Positions 1 through 7,836 of a stretch of 64,000 bases of DNA are shown here, one piece after another. A program made the position numbers and the translations under genes. Source of the stretch: an uncultured Lachnospiraceae bacterium (GTDB lineage: Bacteria; Bacillota; Clostridia; Lachnospirales; Lachnospiraceae); contig CACZJZ010000001.1 of NCBI GenBank assembly GCA_902781655.1, positions 124,001 through 188,000 on the forward strand, in the 5' to 3' direction. Below the pieces are notes generated by a model, which was not told the origin of the DNA, ran no database searches, and saw only the letters and a list, made by a program, of their open reading frames with translations. Every line of letters begins with the position of its first letter. Within the stretch, counting starts at the first letter, position 1.

Positions 1-765
1 GCGGAGCTGCTTTTCACCGGAGAGGACGGAACCACGTCAAGGCAGACCGTTTATCAGTTTGAGGGTCCCGGTGTCATTCTGGGGATGCACAACCGCGATG
101 ACAGTATAGAAAGCTTTGCAAGGAGCTGCTTCCAGTATGCGCTTTCGGTAAAAGAGGACCTGTGGTTTTCTACCAAGGACACAATTTCGAAGGTATATGA
201 CGGACGTTTCCGCGACGTCTTCCAGCATCTGTACGATACAGAGTATAAGGAGAAAATGGATGCCATCGGAACGACCTATTTCTATACGCTGATCGATGAC
301 GCGGTGGCCCGCGTCATCCGCTCCGAAGGCGGTTTTGTCTGGGCGCTTAAAAATTACGACGGGGACGTGATGAGCGATATGATGGCCACGGCATTCGGAT
401 CCCTGGCGATGATGACCTCGACTCTGGTTTCCCCGGACGGTGTCTACGAATATGAGGCTGCCCACGGCACAGTGCAGCGTCACTATTACAAGTACCAGAA
501 GGGCGAACCGACCAGCACCAATTCGGTGGCGACGATCTTCGCGTGGACCGGCGCACTCCGGAAGCGCGGAGAGCTGGATGCGCTTCCGGAACTGGTGCAT
601 TTTGCGGATGCGTTGGAGAGGGCTGTCATTCACACGATTGAATCCGGCAAAATGACCGGGGATCTTGCCCTGATTTCCAGACTGCCGCATGTGGAGAGAC
701 TGGACACGGAGACATTCATTCTGGCAGTGCGGAGTTCCCTCGACGCAGAGCTGTCGCGCGGCTGA
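1..765 (+). CDS. icd: NADP-dependent isocitrate dehydrogenase, C-terminal part (5' end outside window)
   Basis: The reading frame is open from base 1 and ends at TGA 763-765, giving about 254 residues of a protein that begins outside the window. It oxidises isocitrate to 2-oxoglutarate with NADP. The text matches the eukaryote-like (type II) homodimeric enzyme: a [14 protein letters not shown] stretch, the [12 protein letters not shown] segment, the metal-binding [11 protein letters not shown] region and the cofactor loop [12 protein letters not shown] followed by [11 protein letters not shown]. These differ from the E. coli type I enzyme. An internal ATG at 85 is not the start, because conserved sequence precedes it. 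The gene faces the ABC-F gene with only 9 bases between stop codons. It probably supplies 2-oxoglutarate and NADPH for biosynthesis. The operon context is not visible. Confidence 0.93.
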   Translation, partial: AELLFTGEDGTTSRQTVYQFEGPGVILGMHNRDDSIESFARSCFQYALSVKEDLWFSTKDTISKVYDGRFRDVFQHLYDTEYKEKMDAIGTTYFYTLIDDAVARVIRSEGGFVWALKNYDGDVMSDMMATAFGSLAMMTSTLVSPDGVYEYEAAHGTVQRHYYKYQKGEPTSTNSVATIFAWTGALRKRGELDALPELVHFADALERAVIHTIESGKMTGDLALISRLPHVERLDTETFILAVRSSLDAELSRG

Positions 766-774
766 TACAAAGCC

Positions 775-2778
775 TCATTCATCCTCTGCCATGGAGAGCG
801 TCTCCCACTGATCATACAGCGCTGCGAGCGATTCGTCGTTCGCAGCCTTTTCTTTTGTCAGCGCGTTAAGCTTCTCAAGGTCTGTGCAGTTCTCAGGAAG
901 TGCCATTTCCTGTTCGATGGCGGAATTTCTTTCCTCAAGGGTGCTGATTTTGTCCTCGCATTTCTTCAGATCATTTTCCCGTTTGCGCTGCCTTGCCTGC
1001 TCCTCTTTTCTCGCCTTCCAATCCCTGGAACCGGATGCCGGCTCTTCTGGCACAGAGATGCCGGAAGAAGCTGCGGAATTGCTGTCCTGCTCCCTATCGG
1101 CTAATACACCAGCACCGGCAAGAAGCGCATTCCCGATCTGTCCCGATTTCTCCAGATAATGATCATAACAGCCGAAATAACAGGCCGGTGCCGGCTGGTC
1201 CACATAGCCGGGATAGTCCAGAATCACCTCGTGCGTGAGAGAGAGAATGCGCGATGCCGTATGGTTGATGAAATATCGGTCATGCGAGACGCACAATACC
1301 GTGCCCTCATAGGAATTCAGCGCATTTTCCAGCACTTCCTTCGAAACAATATCCAGGTGGTTTGTCGGCTCGTCCAGCATGAGAAAATTTGCCTCCGAGA
1401 GCATCAGCTTTGCAAGGGAGACGCGACCCTTTTCACCGCCGGACAGAGAACGGATCTGTTTGAACACATCCTCTCCTGTGAACAGAAATGAGGCGAGAAG
1501 ATTGCGGATCTCTGTGTTAGTCATATCCGGATGAGCATCTGCAATTTCCTCGAACACGGTATTATCATCATGCAGGACATGATGTTCCTGGTCATAGTAT
1601 CCGACGTGGACATTGACGCCGGTCCGAATCAGACCCTCATCCGGCGTGAGAATCCCATTCAGAATTTTCAGCAGTGTGGTCTTCCCGGTGCCGTTGTCGC
1701 CGATGAGCGCCACATGCTCTCCTCTGTGGATATCAAAACTGATGCCGGAAAACAGATGATTGCTGCCGAATGACATGGCAAGGTTTTCCACATGAAGGAC
1801 ATCCCGGCCGCTGGCGATACAGGGCTTGAGGGAAAGCCGCATTTCTCCGCCCGGACCCGCTGGCTTTTCGACAATAGTCATTTTCTGGAGCATTTTCTCG
1901 CGGGACTCAGCGCGGCGGATGGACTTCTCCCGGTTAAAGCGGCGGAGTTTCTCGATGACCTCCTCCTGGTGCCGGATCTCAGCCTGATTGTTCAGGTAAG
2001 CATGCATCTGACTGTCGCGGAGTTTCTTCTTCGCATCCGCATACGCTGTATAATTGCCTGGGAAAACGGTACACCGGGTGTTCTCAAGTTCGATGACCTT
2101 CGATACGATCCGGTCGAGAAAATACCGGTCGTGCGAGACAACAAGAACCGATCCCCTGTAGGAGAGAAGGAAACTCTCAAGCCAACCAGTGCTGGCGATA
2201 TCCAGGTGGTTGGTCGGCTCATCCAGAATGATGAGATCGGGATGTTCGAGCAGAAGCTTACCAAGCGCAACACGGGTTTTCTGTCCACCGGAAAGAGTGG
2301 AGATCTGCTGATCCGCTTCTTCGCCGCTGAACCCGAGTCCTGTGAGCACACCGTTGACCTCGCCACGGTATCCGTATCCGCCCAGATTTCGGAATCGGTC
2401 CTGGAGCAGATTGTATTTTTCCATGAGAGCGTCAAGTGACTCTCCCCTGGCAGATGCCATCTGCTGTTCATAATCGGAAAGCTGCTGCTCCATGGCAATG
2501 AGAGGCGCTTTCACGGAGAGAAGCTCCGCGCGGATGGTATTCTGAGAGGAGACATTCTGCTTCTGAGCCAGATAGCCGATTGTTAGGTCTCTTGCCCGTG
2601 TGACCGTCCCGGAATCAGGTTCCAGTTCTCCGAGAATGATGCGCAGAAGCGTGGTTTTGCCCGCGCCATTTGCGCCGACGATCGCTGCTTTTTCTCCTTT
2701 TTCCAGATGGAAGGTGATATCTGTCAGCACAGGCTTCTCCAGAAATGCTTTGCTTATATGACTGAGCGCCAGTATCAT
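775..2778 (-). CDS. ABC-F family ATP-binding protein (ribosome-associated type)
   Basis: A 667-residue protein with two ABC ATPase domains and no membrane segment, the layout of ABC-F proteins that act on ribosomes. Domain 1 has Walker A GANGAGKT at residues 35-42, signature LSGGQK and Walker B/D-loop LDEPTNHLD. Domain 2 has Walker A GDNGTGKT at 360-367, signature LSGGEKGR and again LDEPTNHLD followed by VSHDRYF. A charged linker joins them, and a Lys/Glu-rich coiled-coil tail ends the protein, as in Bacillus YdiF/YkpA-type members. The start ATG (2776-2778, minus) has an AGGAG about 10 bases upstream. It is the only clear minus-strand gene here and is divergent from rex. A housekeeping translation factor or an antibiotic-protection role are both possible from sequence. 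Confidence 0.92.
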   Translation of the reverse strand: MILALSHISKAFLEKPVLTDITFHLEKGEKAAIVGANGAGKTTLLRIILGELEPDSGTVTRARDLTIGYLAQKQNVSSQNTIRAELLSVKAPLIAMEQQLSDYEQQMASARGESLDALMEKYNLLQDRFRNLGGYGYRGEVNGVLTGLGFSGEEADQQISTLSGGQKTRVALGKLLLEHPDLIILDEPTNHLDIASTGWLESFLLSYRGSVLVVSHDRYFLDRIVSKVIELENTRCTVFPGNYTAYADAKKKLRDSQMHAYLNNQAEIRHQEEVIEKLRRFNREKSIRRAESREKMLQKMTIVEKPAGPGGEMRLSLKPCIASGRDVLHVENLAMSFGSNHLFSGISFDIHRGEHVALIGDNGTGKTTLLKILNGILTPDEGLIRTGVNVHVGYYDQEHHVLHDDNTVFEEIADAHPDMTNTEIRNLLASFLFTGEDVFKQIRSLSGGEKGRVSLAKLMLSEANFLMLDEPTNHLDIVSKEVLENALNSYEGTVLCVSHDRYFINHTASRILSLTHEVILDYPGYVDQPAPACYFGCYDHYLEKSGQIGNALLAGAGVLADREQDSNSAASSGISVPEEPASGSRDWKARKEEQARQRKRENDLKKCEDKISTLEERNSAIEQEMALPENCTDLEKLNALTKEKAANDESLAALYDQWETLSMAEDE

Positions 2779-2835
2779 ACTGATCTCAACTCCTGACTTT
2801 CTTTTTATTATTATTGGATCATGACAAACTGCGGC

Positions 2836-2853
2836 TTGTTCACTCTATAACAT
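2836..2853. promoter_or_regulatory. Candidate Rex operator near the ABC-F gene promoter
   Basis: TTGTTCACTCTATAACAT matches the established clostridial Rex consensus TTGTTAA-N4-TTAACAA at 11 of 14 defined positions (left half 6/7, right half 5/7). On the minus strand it overlaps a possible promoter for the ABC-F gene: -10 TATAGA at 2844-2849 and -35 TTGACG at 2865-2870, with a short 15-base spacer. It also lies about 63 bases upstream of the rex -35 box. Rex binding here is an inference. Confidence 0.5.
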
Positions 2854-2915
2854 CAGGTTCTTTCCGTCAAATCTGTATCGCCACCTGTTCCGCACATCCC
2901 GTGGCGCCAAATTGA

Positions 2916-2943
2916 TTGACAGAAAATTAACATTCGCTATAAT
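2916..2943 (+). promoter_or_regulatory. rex promoter with overlapping Rex-like operator
   Basis: A near-ideal vegetative promoter: -35 TTGACA at 2916-2921, 16-base spacer, -10 TATAAT at 2938-2943, upstream of the rex start at 2982. The sequence TTGACAGAAAATTAACAT (2916-2933) matches the Rex box at 10 of 14 positions, with a strong right half (TTAACA). It covers the -35 box and most of the spacer, which suggests that Rex represses its own gene when NADH is low. Confidence 0.7.
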
Positions 2944-2981
2944 ATTGTCAGAATGTTTGCGGCACGGAGGGGGTATCAGAG

Positions 2982-3662
2982 TTGGAAGAGCGGGATATTT
3001 CTCAGGCGGTCATAAGCCGTCTTCCCAGATATTACCGGTATCTTGGCGAATTGAAGAGTGACGGGGTTGACCGGATTTCCTCCAGGGAGCTGAGCCGTCT
3101 CATGCATGTCACCGCATCTCAGATCCGACAGGACTTCAATAATTTCGGCGGATTCGGGCAGCAGGGCTATGGATATAATGTAGAATATCTCTATGAGGAA
3201 ATTGGCAAAATTCTGGGCCTGGACAACGCGCATAATATGATACTGATCGGAGCAGGCCATCTTGGCTGCGCCCTGATCAATTATATGAATTTCCGAAATC
3301 GCGGTTTTTACTTCCGCGGCGCGTTCGATTCCAATCCTCAGCTTGTGGGAACGTCTGTTGCCGGGATCAAAATCTACTCCATGGATGAAATGGAGCAATT
3401 TATCCATGACAATAAAATTGATATTGCGGTTCTGTGCATTCCCAAGACAGATGCGTCCTCCATTGCACAGAAACTGGTCCGGTATGGCATCCGCGGCATC
3501 TGGAATTTTGCTCATGTGGATCTGCCGGTACCGGACCGCGTTCAGGTTGAAAATGTACATTTGTCCGACAGCCTCATGAAATTGTCCTATAATCTGAGAA
3601 GAGAGGATGAAACAGAGAACCTTGTCAGGCCGGACACCGTGCCGGCAGGTGAGGCTACGTGA
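2982..3662 (+). CDS. rex: Redox-sensing transcriptional repressor Rex
   Basis: A 226-residue protein of normal Rex length. The N-terminal winged helix (about 1-80) holds ISSRELSRLMHVTASQIRQD and the typical FGGFGQQGYGY hinge. The C-terminal Rossmann domain has GAGHLG at residues 90-95 for NADH. Family knowledge: Rex binds DNA when NAD+ is high and lets go when NADH rises, controlling fermentation genes. The start is TTG at 2982, with a GGAGGGG stretch upstream; no in-frame ATG fits the family N-terminus. The stop overlaps the GTG start of nnr by the bases GTGA, so the two are translationally coupled. Rex-like operators lie in its own promoter region. Confidence 0.95.
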   Translation: MEERDISQAVISRLPRYYRYLGELKSDGVDRISSRELSRLMHVTASQIRQDFNNFGGFGQQGYGYNVEYLYEEIGKILGLDNAHNMILIGAGHLGCALINYMNFRNRGFYFRGAFDSNPQLVGTSVAGIKIYSMDEMEQFIHDNKIDIAVLCIPKTDASSIAQKLVRYGIRGIWNFAHVDLPVPDRVQVENVHLSDSLMKLSYNLRREDETENLVRPDTVPAGEAT

Positions 3663-5275
3663 CGGAGTCAATGGAATATCTTCTGACAGGAAAACAGATG
3701 AGGGATGCCGACCGATATACGACAGAATCGATCGGCATCCCTGCTATGGTTCTGATTGAGCGGGCAGCCCTCGCGGTGCGGAGGGAGGCACTGCGTCTGC
3801 ATGGATGGAAGCGCTGCGTGGCGTTCTGCGGTCGCGGCAGCAATGGCGCGGACGGCTATGCTGCCGCCAGACTGCTTCTTGAAGAGGGACGGCCCGTTCT
3901 TGTCGTCCAAACAGGAGAGGATCCGGCGCCGAATAGCGCGGCAGCCGCAGAGAAACAACTCTACGGACGCCTGTCCGGAACTGTTCTGCGGTACGGAAGT
4001 GCTGCCTGGCAGCAGACGCTTTCCGGGTGGATTCAGGGAGATCTTCTTGTCATAGATGCTCTCTGCGGAATTGGTTTTACAGGTTCTCTGCGGGGAGAGG
4101 TTCTGTCAGCGGTGAGGACAATCGGAGCAATGAAGCAGCAGGGCGGCGCTCTGATTTTGTCCGTGGATATGCCGACCGGCGTTCAAGCGGACGACGGGAC
4201 TGCCGCGGAGGATGCGGTCTTCGCGGATCTGACTGTCACCTTTGGTGCCCGAAAGGTCGGGCAGATTCTATATCCCGGCGCTGTACACTGCGGAAAGTTG
4301 ATTAAGGAAGACATCGGCATTCCGCGATCGGCGCTGCGCCTTGCATGCGGCAAAACACCCGGCGATTCTTTCTTTACCATGCAGCCGCAGGACCTCGTTC
4401 AGATACCTGGCCGCGAACCGGACGGCAATAAGGGGACGTTCGGCAGAGTTCTGCTTCTTGCCGGAAGCAGGGGCATGGCCGGTGCATCCTTACTGTGCGC
4501 AGAAAGTGTACTCCGGTCCGGTGCCGGAATGGTAAAAATCATAGCGCCGGAAGATAACCGGGCCATTCTGCAGGAACGACTTCCAGAGGCTATGCTGCAC
4601 TGCTATGACGCGCAGCATGGAAATGGTCTTCCCAAGGGGATGGATACAGATGCCGGATGGGCGGACGTCGCGGCTGCCGGTCCGGGTATTGGCAGAGATC
4701 CGGCTGCGGCTGCTGTGCTGCGGACATTTGCATCGGCGTTCTGCAGACAGGGTCGTGGATTTCTCGTGCTCGATGCCGACGGACTTCGGATTCTGGCTGA
4801 GGACAGGCAGCTTCAGCAGATTCTGAAAAGCCGGCCTGCCACCTGCGGTCTGATTATGACGCCGCATCCGGGAGAATTTGCGGCGCTCTCCGGCAAGCCG
4901 CTGCCGGAATTCCTCAAAGAGGGGATTTTGCAGCGGATCGGAGAGGGAAGACGAATTGCGGAGGCCTATCGGGCGTGCATGGTTCTCAAGGATGCCCGCA
5001 CGATGGTCCTGACGCCGGATGGTATCTTTCTAAATTCGCAGGGAGGAAGCGGGATGGCGACAGCCGGTTCCGGAGATGTCCTAACCGGTATCCTGGCAGC
5101 GCTGCTGCATCGCTGCCAGAATCCGTATCAGGCCGCATGCCTGTCGGTTCTGCTTCATGCCGCAGCGGGAGATCTCGCAGCCAGAGAGCTTGGCCCGGAT
5201 GGCATGACCGCGGGCGATATCACCCGGCGGATCGGCCGTGTGATGCAGGAAAATATGCTGCATGGAGTTGAATGA
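3659..5275 (+). CDS. nnr: Bifunctional NAD(P)H-hydrate epimerase / ADP-dependent NAD(P)H-hydrate dehydratase
   Basis: This 538-residue fusion repairs hydrated NADH and NADPH (NAD(P)HX). The N-terminal YjeF-type epimerase domain (about 1-215) starts with the expected MRDADRYT and IPAMVLIERAA segments and has CGRGSNGADGY and SVDMPTGV. The C-terminal ribokinase-like dehydratase domain (about 240-520) has GNKGTFGRVLLLAGS, MTPHPGEFAALSG and the catalytic loop GSGMATAGSGDVLTG. The GTG start at 3659 overlaps the rex stop. ATG 3671 is an alternative that removes four residues and has GGAG nearby. It is coupled to rex upstream and alr downstream, an order compatible with joint redox upkeep. Confidence 0.95.
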   Translation: MTESMEYLLTGKQMRDADRYTTESIGIPAMVLIERAALAVRREALRLHGWKRCVAFCGRGSNGADGYAAARLLLEEGRPVLVVQTGEDPAPNSAAAAEKQLYGRLSGTVLRYGSAAWQQTLSGWIQGDLLVIDALCGIGFTGSLRGEVLSAVRTIGAMKQQGGALILSVDMPTGVQADDGTAAEDAVFADLTVTFGARKVGQILYPGAVHCGKLIKEDIGIPRSALRLACGKTPGDSFFTMQPQDLVQIPGREPDGNKGTFGRVLLLAGSRGMAGASLLCAESVLRSGAGMVKIIAPEDNRAILQERLPEAMLHCYDAQHGNGLPKGMDTDAGWADVAAAGPGIGRDPAAAAVLRTFASAFCRQGRGFLVLDADGLRILAEDRQLQQILKSRPATCGLIMTPHPGEFAALSGKPLPEFLKEGILQRIGEGRRIAEAYRACMVLKDARTMVLTPDGIFLNSQGGSGMATAGSGDVLTGILAALLHRCQNPYQAACLSVLLHAAAGDLAARELGPDGMTAGDITRRIGRVMQENMLHGVE

Positions 5276-5276
5276 A

Positions 5277-6443
5277 ATGACTGGATGTGAGTTCAGAACC
5301 TGGGCAGAGATCGATCTTGGAGCTGCCAGAAAAAATATGGAACGGATGCATGCGGTTCTCAGACCCGGGACAAAAATGGCCGCTGTCGTGAAGACGGATG
5401 GATACGGACACGGCGCTGTGCAGATTGCCCGTGCGCTTGAGGATCTTCCCTACCTGTGGGGCTTCTGCACCGCAACATTTGAAGAAGCGGAGGAACTGCG
5501 CAGAGCCGGGATTGCGAAGCCGATTCTGATTCTGGGTTATGTATTTCCTTCGTGCTATGAAACGCTGATCAGAGAGGGGATCCGCCCCGCTGTTTTCCGC
5601 GAGGATATGCTGGAGCAGCTCTCTGCAGCGGCTGTTGCGGCGCACCGGACTGCCAGAATTTTTCTGGCAGTCGATACAGGAATGTCCAGAATTGGCGTAA
5701 CTCCGGATGAGAACGGAATTGCTTTTCTTCAAAAGGCTCTTTCGCTCCCCGGCATCGAGGCAGAGGGCTGCTTTACGCATTTTGCAAGAGCGGATGAGGC
5801 TGATAAAACCTCCACGCGCCGGCAGTTCTCTCTGTTCGCCTCGTTTCTTGCCAATGCAGAACGCCAGACCGGATACCGGTTTCCGATCAGAACCGCATCC
5901 AACAGCGCCGGAATTCTGGATATGCCGGAGCTGCAGCTTGATATGGTCCGGGCGGGCATTACTTTATATGGACTCTGGCCGTCCGCAGAGGTTTCGAGAA
6001 GTGCGGTTCCGCTCACCCCGGCGCTCTCCTGGTATTCCACAGTTGTTTATCTGAAGACGCTTCCTGCCGGCAGAGAAATCAGCTACGGCGGAACCTATAC
6101 TACAACCGGCCAGACCCGTGTCGCGACGATTTCTGTCGGATATGGAGACGGCTATCCACGGCAGCTTTCCGGGCGGGGGGCTTATGTGCTGATCCGCGGA
6201 AGACGGGCGGAAATTTTAGGCAGGATATGTATGGATCAGCTGATGGTGGATGTCACGGACATTCCAGATGTGTGCGAAGGGGACCGGGTCACGCTCGTCG
6301 GACGGGACGGCACGGAATGCATATCCCTGGAGCAGCTTGGAAATCTGTGCGGCCGCTTCAACTATGAAATTGCCTGCGATATCAACAAGCGTGTGCCGCG
6401 TGTGTATCAGGAATCGCGAATTGACGCGGAACAGACCGGATGA
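5277..6443 (+). CDS. alr: Alanine racemase
   Basis: A PLP-dependent fold-type III racemase of 388 residues that makes D-alanine for peptidoglycan. The PLP lysine lies in AAVVKTDGYGHGA (Lys39). The second catalytic residue is the Tyr in ISYGGTYTTTGQTR. The C-terminal beta domain has GRICMDQLMVDVTDIP and the conserved GDRVTLVG. ATG 5277 is preferred because GGAG sits 9 bases before it. An in-frame ATG at 5262 would overlap nnr by 14 bases but has a poor ribosome binding site. It starts one base after the nnr stop, so it is probably co-transcribed with rex-nnr. Confidence 0.95.
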   Translation: MTGCEFRTWAEIDLGAARKNMERMHAVLRPGTKMAAVVKTDGYGHGAVQIARALEDLPYLWGFCTATFEEAEELRRAGIAKPILILGYVFPSCYETLIREGIRPAVFREDMLEQLSAAAVAAHRTARIFLAVDTGMSRIGVTPDENGIAFLQKALSLPGIEAEGCFTHFARADEADKTSTRRQFSLFASFLANAERQTGYRFPIRTASNSAGILDMPELQLDMVRAGITLYGLWPSAEVSRSAVPLTPALSWYSTVVYLKTLPAGREISYGGTYTTTGQTRVATISVGYGDGYPRQLSGRGAYVLIRGRRAEILGRICMDQLMVDVTDIPDVCEGDRVTLVGRDGTECISLEQLGNLCGRFNYEIACDINKRVPRVYQESRIDAEQTG

Positions 6444-6449
6444 TAAGAT
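6421..6449 (+). promoter_or_regulatory. Possible promoter for the YebC-family gene
   Basis: TTGACG at 6421-6426 and TAAGAT at 6444-6449 are separated by 17 bases. They overlap the last codons of alr and sit 48 bases before the start at 6497. The -35 matches 5 of 6 consensus positions and the -10 matches 4 of 6. This is a prediction only. Confidence 0.4.
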
Positions 6450-6496
6450 TAAAAGGTATGTTTTTATTCAAATCTATATTATGATGGAGAACGATT

Positions 6497-7234
6497 ATGT
6501 CAGGACATTCCAAATTTGCGAACATCAAGCACAAGAAAGAAAAGAATGATGCAGCGAAGGGCAAGATTTTCACAATCATCGGACGTGAAATTGCAGTTGC
6601 CGTAAAGGAAGGCGGTCCGGACCCGAACAACAATTTCAAGCTCGCTCAGGTCGTCGCCAAGGCTAAGGCAAATAACGTGCCGAATGACACGATTGAGCGC
6701 GGCATCAAAAAAGCTGCCGGCGACACAGATGGCGTAAACTATCAGGTCAACACCTATGAAGGGTATGGCCCCAACGGTGTCGCGATCATTGTGGATACGC
6801 TGACGGACAATCCGAACAGGACCGCTTCCGATGTCCGCTCTGCTTTTACCAAGGGCGGCGGAAATGTCGGCACGCCAGGCTGTGTTTCCTTCATGTTCGA
6901 CCGCAAGGGACAGATCATCATCGACAAGGAAGAGTGCGGCATGTCCGCCGACGACCTCATGATGCTGGCGCTGGACGCAGGAGCGGATGACTTTCAGGAG
7001 GAAGAGGACAGCTATGAGGTTCTGACTTCGCCTGATGCCTTTGAGGAGGTCACAAAGGCACTGGAGAAAGAAGGAATTTCAACTGTTTCTGCAGAGGTGA
7101 CCATGATCCCGCAGAATTATGTAGCTGTTCCGGAGGAGAAGGTCAAGAGTATGCGCCGGATTCTCGACAATCTGGACGAACTCGACGATGTGCAGAACGT
7201 CTACACCAACTGGGATGAGCCGGAGGAAGAATAA
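6497..7234 (+). CDS. YebC/PmpR/TACO1-family regulatory protein
   Basis: A 245-residue protein beginning MSGHSKFANIKHKKEKNDAAKGK, the hallmark N-terminus of the YebC family. KEGGPDPNNNFKLAQVVAKAKANNVPND and the TEG/EGYGPNGVA-like segment are also typical. Family members have been described as DNA-binding regulators and, more recently, as ribosome-associated factors easing translation of proline-rich stretches; this sequence does not decide between them. The ATG at 6497 has GGAG about 8 bases upstream. A weak promoter sits in the end of alr, and a very strong terminator follows at 7328-7371, so this gene ends the transcription unit. Confidence 0.93.
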   Translation: MSGHSKFANIKHKKEKNDAAKGKIFTIIGREIAVAVKEGGPDPNNNFKLAQVVAKAKANNVPNDTIERGIKKAAGDTDGVNYQVNTYEGYGPNGVAIIVDTLTDNPNRTASDVRSAFTKGGGNVGTPGCVSFMFDRKGQIIIDKEECGMSADDLMMLALDAGADDFQEEEDSYEVLTSPDAFEEVTKALEKEGISTVSAEVTMIPQNYVAVPEEKVKSMRRILDNLDELDDVQNVYTNWDEPEEE

Positions 7235-7327
7235 TCTGCCCGGCATAAGGCGGAGGTTCCTTCTACTGAAGCCCTGAGGCTGCCATTGGACAAAAGAGAA
7301 CAAAGGGAAAGGCAGGTGCGAACCTGC

Positions 7328-7371
7328 AAAACCGGATTCCACGTCTGCAGCGCAGCGTGGGATCCGGTTTT
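7328..7371 (+). terminator. Strong intrinsic terminator after the YebC-family gene
   Basis: The left arm AAAACCGGATTCCACG (7328-7343) pairs along all 16 positions with CGTGGGATCCGGTTTT (7356-7371), with one G-U pair. A further CTGC/GCAG stem and an AGC loop sit inside, with one bulged T. The right arm ends in TTTT and the left begins with AAAA, so it could act in both directions. It closes the rex-nnr-alr-yebC region. Confidence 0.92.
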
Positions 7372-7492
7372 AATTCATAGCAAAAGAACGCAGCGGGGTG
7401 TTGGTCTGAAGAGAACGCTTCAGTGTTATCTTCAGGTTCCGGGCGGAAAGACTTGTATGGTTGAGGTCCGCAGTATTCCCTGAAGACGTGGC

Positions 7493-7813
7493 ATGGACTG
7501 TGAAATGACGGAAGATAATAACTGTGAAAAAATGATTTTGAAAGCGGCGCTGTCGGAAGCGGCATCTCCGGCCAGCGGCGAAAAGGAGCCGGAGTTCCCC
7601 TATGGAGAACAGGAAGGAGCTCCGGTTCTGACGGTCCGCTCGGTTCTGCAACAAGGGCAGGGCTGTATCGTTCCTTCCTTGTCTTCAAATCAGCTTCCGG
7701 AGAACGGATCGGTGAATCAGGAGAGGCAGAATTTCCTTTCGAAAGAACGGAACACAGATCGTTCAGACGATTTTGATATTGTGATTTCGGACAGCGATGA
7801 TTTTGATATCTGA
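7493..7813 (+). CDS. Hypothetical small acidic protein (doubtful gene)
   Basis: An open frame of 106 residues between the terminator at 7371 and ftsK. I do not recognise it. It is acidic and ends with a short duplication, SDDFDI-VISD-SDDFDI, coded by two copies of a GA(C/T)GATTTTGATAT unit. The proposed ATG lacks a clear ribosome binding site; ATG 7505 is no better. The same frame upstream (7286-7483) is also open but ends at TGA 7481 and overlaps the terminator, so it is probably not coding. Bases 7372-7492 show no clear feature beyond a possible ftsK promoter that I could not define. Either a poorly conserved gene or leader sequence of ftsK. Confidence 0.35.
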   Translation: MDCEMTEDNNCEKMILKAALSEAASPASGEKEPEFPYGEQEGAPVLTVRSVLQQGQGCIVPSLSSNQLPENGSVNQERQNFLSKERNTDRSDDFDIVISDSDDFDI

Positions 7814-7836
7814 TATTCGGCGGATCAGGAGGAAAC

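Noticed and set aside
37-690. Long minus-strand open frame opposite the isocitrate dehydrogenase
   Set aside because: It is a shadow of the clearly coding + strand frame, with no ribosome binding site or recognisable domain.
7286-7483. 65-codon + strand frame after the YebC-family gene
   Set aside because: It lies across the terminator hairpin at 7328-7371 and has no ribosome binding site; an mRNA ending there would not be translated.
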